From: an uncultured Lachnospiraceae bacterium
GTDB taxonomy: Bacteria; Bacillota; Clostridia; Lachnospirales; Lachnospiraceae
DNA length: 45,323 nucleotides
NCBI GenBank assembly: GCA_945609985.1
Contig: CALYZQ010000008.1
Coordinates: 1-45,323 of the forward strand
Reading direction: 5' to 3'
The notes below the pieces were generated by a model. That model searched no databases and was not told the DNA's origin. It worked only from the letters and a program-made list of their open reading frames with translations. The position numbers were made by a program, and so were the translations under genes. The stretch's first letter is position 1. The number at the start of each line of letters is the position of its first letter. Positions 42,794 to 45,323 of the stretch are shown piece by piece.

Positions 42794-43301
42794 GGTACTT
42801 TTATCAGAGGAAGAAGTAGACGCAAGAATTCAGGCAATCGGAGAGCAGATTAGTAAGGACTACGCCGGCAAGCAGGTACATTTGGTATGCGTACTAAAGG
42901 GCGGAAGCTTCTTTATGTGTGAACTGGCTAAAAGAATCACCGTACCCGTATCTTTGGATTTTATGTCTGTTTCCAGCTATGGCGGCGATACCAAATCAAG
43001 CGGTGTTGTGAAAATCGTAAAGGATTTGGATGAATCCCTGAAGGATAAAGATGTGCTTGTAGTGGAGGATATCGTGGACAGTGGCAGAACCTTAAGCTAT
43101 CTGATGGAGATGCTGCGTGACAGAGGTCCCGCATCCCTGCGTTTGTGTACTCTTTTGGATAAGCCGGACAGACGTGTAGTGGATGTGCATGTGGATTACA
43201 CGGGATTTCAGATTCCGGATGAGTTTGTAGTGGGTTATGGTCTGGATTATGACCAGAAATACAGAAACCTTCCATACATTGGTGTGGTAGAGTTCGATTG
43301 A
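42777..43301 (+). CDS. hpt: hypoxanthine phosphoribosyltransferase
   Basis: The protein has 174 residues. The PRPP-binding loop VLVVEDIVDSGRTL (93-106) and the VLKGGSFF start of the fold (39-46) are intact. It salvages hypoxanthine (and often guanine) to nucleotides. The ATG at 42777 lies inside the end of tilS with GTGGAGG just before it; a longer frame from 42648 has no such site and overlaps tilS by a further 129 bases. The tilS-hpt-ftsH order is the usual one in Firmicutes. Confidence 0.95.
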   Translation: MAEHIKVLLSEEEVDARIQAIGEQISKDYAGKQVHLVCVLKGGSFFMCELAKRITVPVSLDFMSVSSYGGDTKSSGVVKIVKDLDESLKDKDVLVVEDIVDSGRTLSYLMEMLRDRGPASLRLCTLLDKPDRRVVDVHVDYTGFQIPDEFVVGYGLDYDQKYRNLPYIGVVEFD

Positions 43302-43331
43302 TAAGAAACAATTATTTAGGAGGCAGTTAAG

Positions 43332-45152
43332 TTGAAGCACGGAAGTGGATTTTTCGGTTATTTTATGTTTGTCCTGTTTATTGTGGGTCTGACGCTGGGG
43401 GTGCAGCTGTTGATGGGGCCGGACAAGGACTACACCAGAGGAGAGCTGGCGACGGATATCACTGAAGGTCAGGTTAAAGAAATTATCGTATATCCCAACA
43501 ATGAAAACAATACGGGATATATGGATGTGGAGCTTAAAACCGGTGAAGAAAAGAGACTGTATGCGACAGATATTGCGGAGCTTGAGCAGTATGTGAGAGA
43601 GCAGGGTATCAATCCCCTGGTGAAGAATGTAAATAAGGACAGCTGGTTTGTTACCCATGTACTTCCACTGTTGATTGTGCTGGTAGTGGGCTTTTTCCTC
43701 TTTATGATACTGAATGCCCAGCATGCGGGAAGCAGCGGCGGCAGTAAGATGATGAATTTCGGCAAGAGCAATGCTCAGATGCTGGTTGGTGATAAGACTA
43801 TTACCTTTGAGAAAGTGGCAGGTCTGAATGAGGAAAAAGAAGAGCTTGCGGAAATCGTAGATTTCTTAAAGGATCCCGCAAAATATACCAAGCTGGGTGC
43901 CCGTATCCCCAAGGGTGTGCTTTTGGAGGGCCCTCCCGGAACAGGTAAAACATTGCTTGCCAAGGCAGTGGCAGGTGAAGCCGGTGTGCCTTTCTTTAGT
44001 ATTTCCGGCTCTGATTTTGTGGAGATGTTTGTAGGTGTGGGTGCATCCCGTGTCAGGGATTTGTTTGCCAATGCCAAGAAGAACGCTCCCTGTATTGTGT
44101 TTATTGATGAGATTGATGCGGTGGCAAGACGCCGTGGTACCGGTATGGGCGGCGGACATGACGAGAGAGAGCAGACGCTGAATCAGCTTTTGGTTGAGAT
44201 GGACGGCTTTGGTGTCAATGAGGGCATTATCGTTATGGCGGCTACCAACCGTGTAGATATTTTAGATCCTGCAATTTTGCGTCCCGGACGTTTTGACCGC
44301 AAGGTGGCAATCGGCACTCCCGATATCGGCGGCAGAGAAGAAATTTTAAGAGTACATGCAAAGAATAAGCCTCTGGCGGAGGATGTGGATTTGAAGCATA
44401 TTGCGCAGACCAGTGCAGGCTTTACCGGTGCAGACCTTGAGAATCTGTTAAACGAGGCAGCGATTCTGGCAGCAAAGGACGACAACGGTTTCATTACCCA
44501 GGAATATATCAAGAAGGCATTTATAAAGGTAGGTATCGGTACGGAGAAGAAGAGCCGTGTGATTACCGACAAGGAGAAGAAGATTACTGCTTACCACGAG
44601 GCCGGTCATGCGATTCTGTTCCATGTACTTCCCGATGTGGGACCGGTGTACACCGTATCCATTATTCCTACGGGAAGAGGTGCGGCAGGCTATACCATGC
44701 CCCTGCCTGAGAGGGATGAGATGTTCTTAACCAAGAGCAAGATGCAGCAGGATATTATGGTTTCCCTTGGCGGGCGTATTGCTGAGGAGATTATCTTTAA
44801 GGATATTACCACCGGTGCATCCAGCGATATCAAGAAGGCAACCAAGGTAGCCCGCAAGATGGTGACCAGATTCGGTATGTCTGAGGACATCGGCGTAATT
44901 TGTTATGATGACGATGATGATGAGGTATTTATCGGACGTGACCTTGCCCATGCAAAATCCCACAGCGAAGCGGTTTCTGCTGAGATTGACCGCGAGGTGA
45001 AGGAAATCATTGATGAGTGTTATGCAAGGGCAAAGGCAATCATTTTGAAGCACGAAGATGTATTGCACAAATGTGCAGAGCTGCTTTTGGAAAAGGAAAA
45101 GATTGGACGCGACGAATTTGAAGCGTTATTCCCCGAAGAGACTATTGTTTAA
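43332..45152 (+). CDS. ftsH: ATP-dependent zinc metalloprotease FtsH
   Basis: The protein has 606 residues. Two N-terminal membrane helices flank a small outside domain (about 8-27 and 105-125). The AAA+ part has Walker A GPPGTGKT near 200, Walker B FIDEIDAV and the [20 protein letters not shown]. The zinc site HEAGH (422-426) heads the protease domain. It is a membrane quality-control protease, also needed for sporulation in B. subtilis. The start is TTG at 43332, chosen because TTTAGGAGG lies before it. The C-terminus is complete and short, with no long acidic tail. Confidence 0.95.
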   Translation: MKHGSGFFGYFMFVLFIVGLTLGVQLLMGPDKDYTRGELATDITEGQVKEIIVYPNNENNTGYMDVELKTGEEKRLYATDIAELEQYVREQGINPLVKNVNKDSWFVTHVLPLLIVLVVGFFLFMILNAQHAGSSGGSKMMNFGKSNAQMLVGDKTITFEKVAGLNEEKEELAEIVDFLKDPAKYTKLGARIPKGVLLEGPPGTGKTLLAKAVAGEAGVPFFSISGSDFVEMFVGVGASRVRDLFANAKKNAPCIVFIDEIDAVARRRGTGMGGGHDEREQTLNQLLVEMDGFGVNEGIIVMAATNRVDILDPAILRPGRFDRKVAIGTPDIGGREEILRVHAKNKPLAEDVDLKHIAQTSAGFTGADLENLLNEAAILAAKDDNGFITQEYIKKAFIKVGIGTEKKSRVITDKEKKITAYHEAGHAILFHVLPDVGPVYTVSIIPTGRGAAGYTMPLPERDEMFLTKSKMQQDIMVSLGGRIAEEIIFKDITTGASSDIKKATKVARKMVTRFGMSEDIGVICYDDDDDEVFIGRDLAHAKSHSEAVSAEIDREVKEIIDECYARAKAIILKHEDVLHKCAELLLEKEKIGRDEFEALFPEETIV

Positions 45153-45252
45153 TTTACACAATTAGAAATTGGTAGAAATGCACAAAAATCCAGCGGAAGA
45201 ATTGTGATGTTTGTGAATTTTAGGGATATGCAAAAGGATTGGGTGATGATAT

Positions 45253-45258
45253 TATAAT
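45253..45258 (+). promoter_or_regulatory. candidate -10 box at the right edge
   Basis: TATAAT stands 100 bases after ftsH, with no good -35 and a run of eight C soon after (45267-45274). The gene it would serve lies beyond the window, so the call is weak. Confidence 0.3.
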
Positions 45259-45323
45259 ATGCGTAACCCCCCCCAATACATTATATAGTTTTTGCTATAC
45301 CCCATAAGAAAGAAATACCTTCT

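Noticed and set aside
45267..45274. Run of eight C as a phase-variation tract
   Set aside because: It lies outside any gene seen here and its relation to a promoter or frame beyond the window cannot be judged.

Overview
The window looks like chromosomal DNA of a spore-forming, low-to-mid GC Clostridia of the Lachnospiraceae type. The grounds are the conserved block RlbA-like S4 protein, YabP, YabQ, DivIC, SpoIIE-type phosphatase, TilS, Hpt and FtsH at the right end, the strong AGGAGG ribosome sites, the many large solute-binding lipoproteins, and a CotS-like protein. No database search was possible; the family calls rest on motifs and remembered family features.

Layout. (1) 1-380: a scrambled edge with a ParA-type remnant, an out-of-frame HIT-protein remnant and an IS3/IS150-like end. 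(2) 381-7888: a membrane LuxR-type regulator divergent from three exported proteins: a lipoprotein joining an RsgI-like domain to a DnaJ-like CxxC array, a 937-residue secreted protein, and an Ig-like, repeat-bearing membrane-anchored protein. The run ends in a strong terminator. (3) 7900-11140: flavin reductase-rubredoxin, a MATE exporter broken by deletion, a small membrane-linked protein and an M20 amidohydrolase. (4) 11140-14890: a decayed spacer with a chemoreceptor start fragment and a tRNA-Arg 3' remnant, then a yybP-ykoY (manganese) riboswitch with terminator directly before a MacB/FtsX-type ABC transporter. (5) 14980-19971: an esterase lipoprotein, a 2-isopropylmalate synthase fused to an AraC-type DNA-binding domain, and a membrane-anchored PrsA-like foldase. 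(6) 20030-20205: a large structured intergenic element. (7) 20364-25400: HAD phosphatase, CCA-adding enzyme, CotS-like kinase, PEGA lipoprotein, and HU.

(8) 25521-36967: an inserted island between HU and the S4 gene. It has a LytTR response regulator with an AgrC-like GHKL kinase, then a promoter with a LytTR-type direct repeat that appears to drive a 10-residue peptide ORF, a 31-residue CxxCxxC ORF, a Cys-rich secreted protein and four tandem solute-binding-like lipoproteins that share one C-terminal tail but have no permease. (9) 36974-45152: the sporulation and division housekeeping cluster, with a chemoreceptor gene inserted before the SpoIIE-type gene. That gene has a Spo0A-style promoter with a 22-bp spacer.

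The two most striking systems are the LeuA-AraC fusion, an enzyme with a leucine-sensing domain and its own DNA-binding domain behind a palindromic upstream region, and the LytTR two-component/peptide/lipoprotein island.
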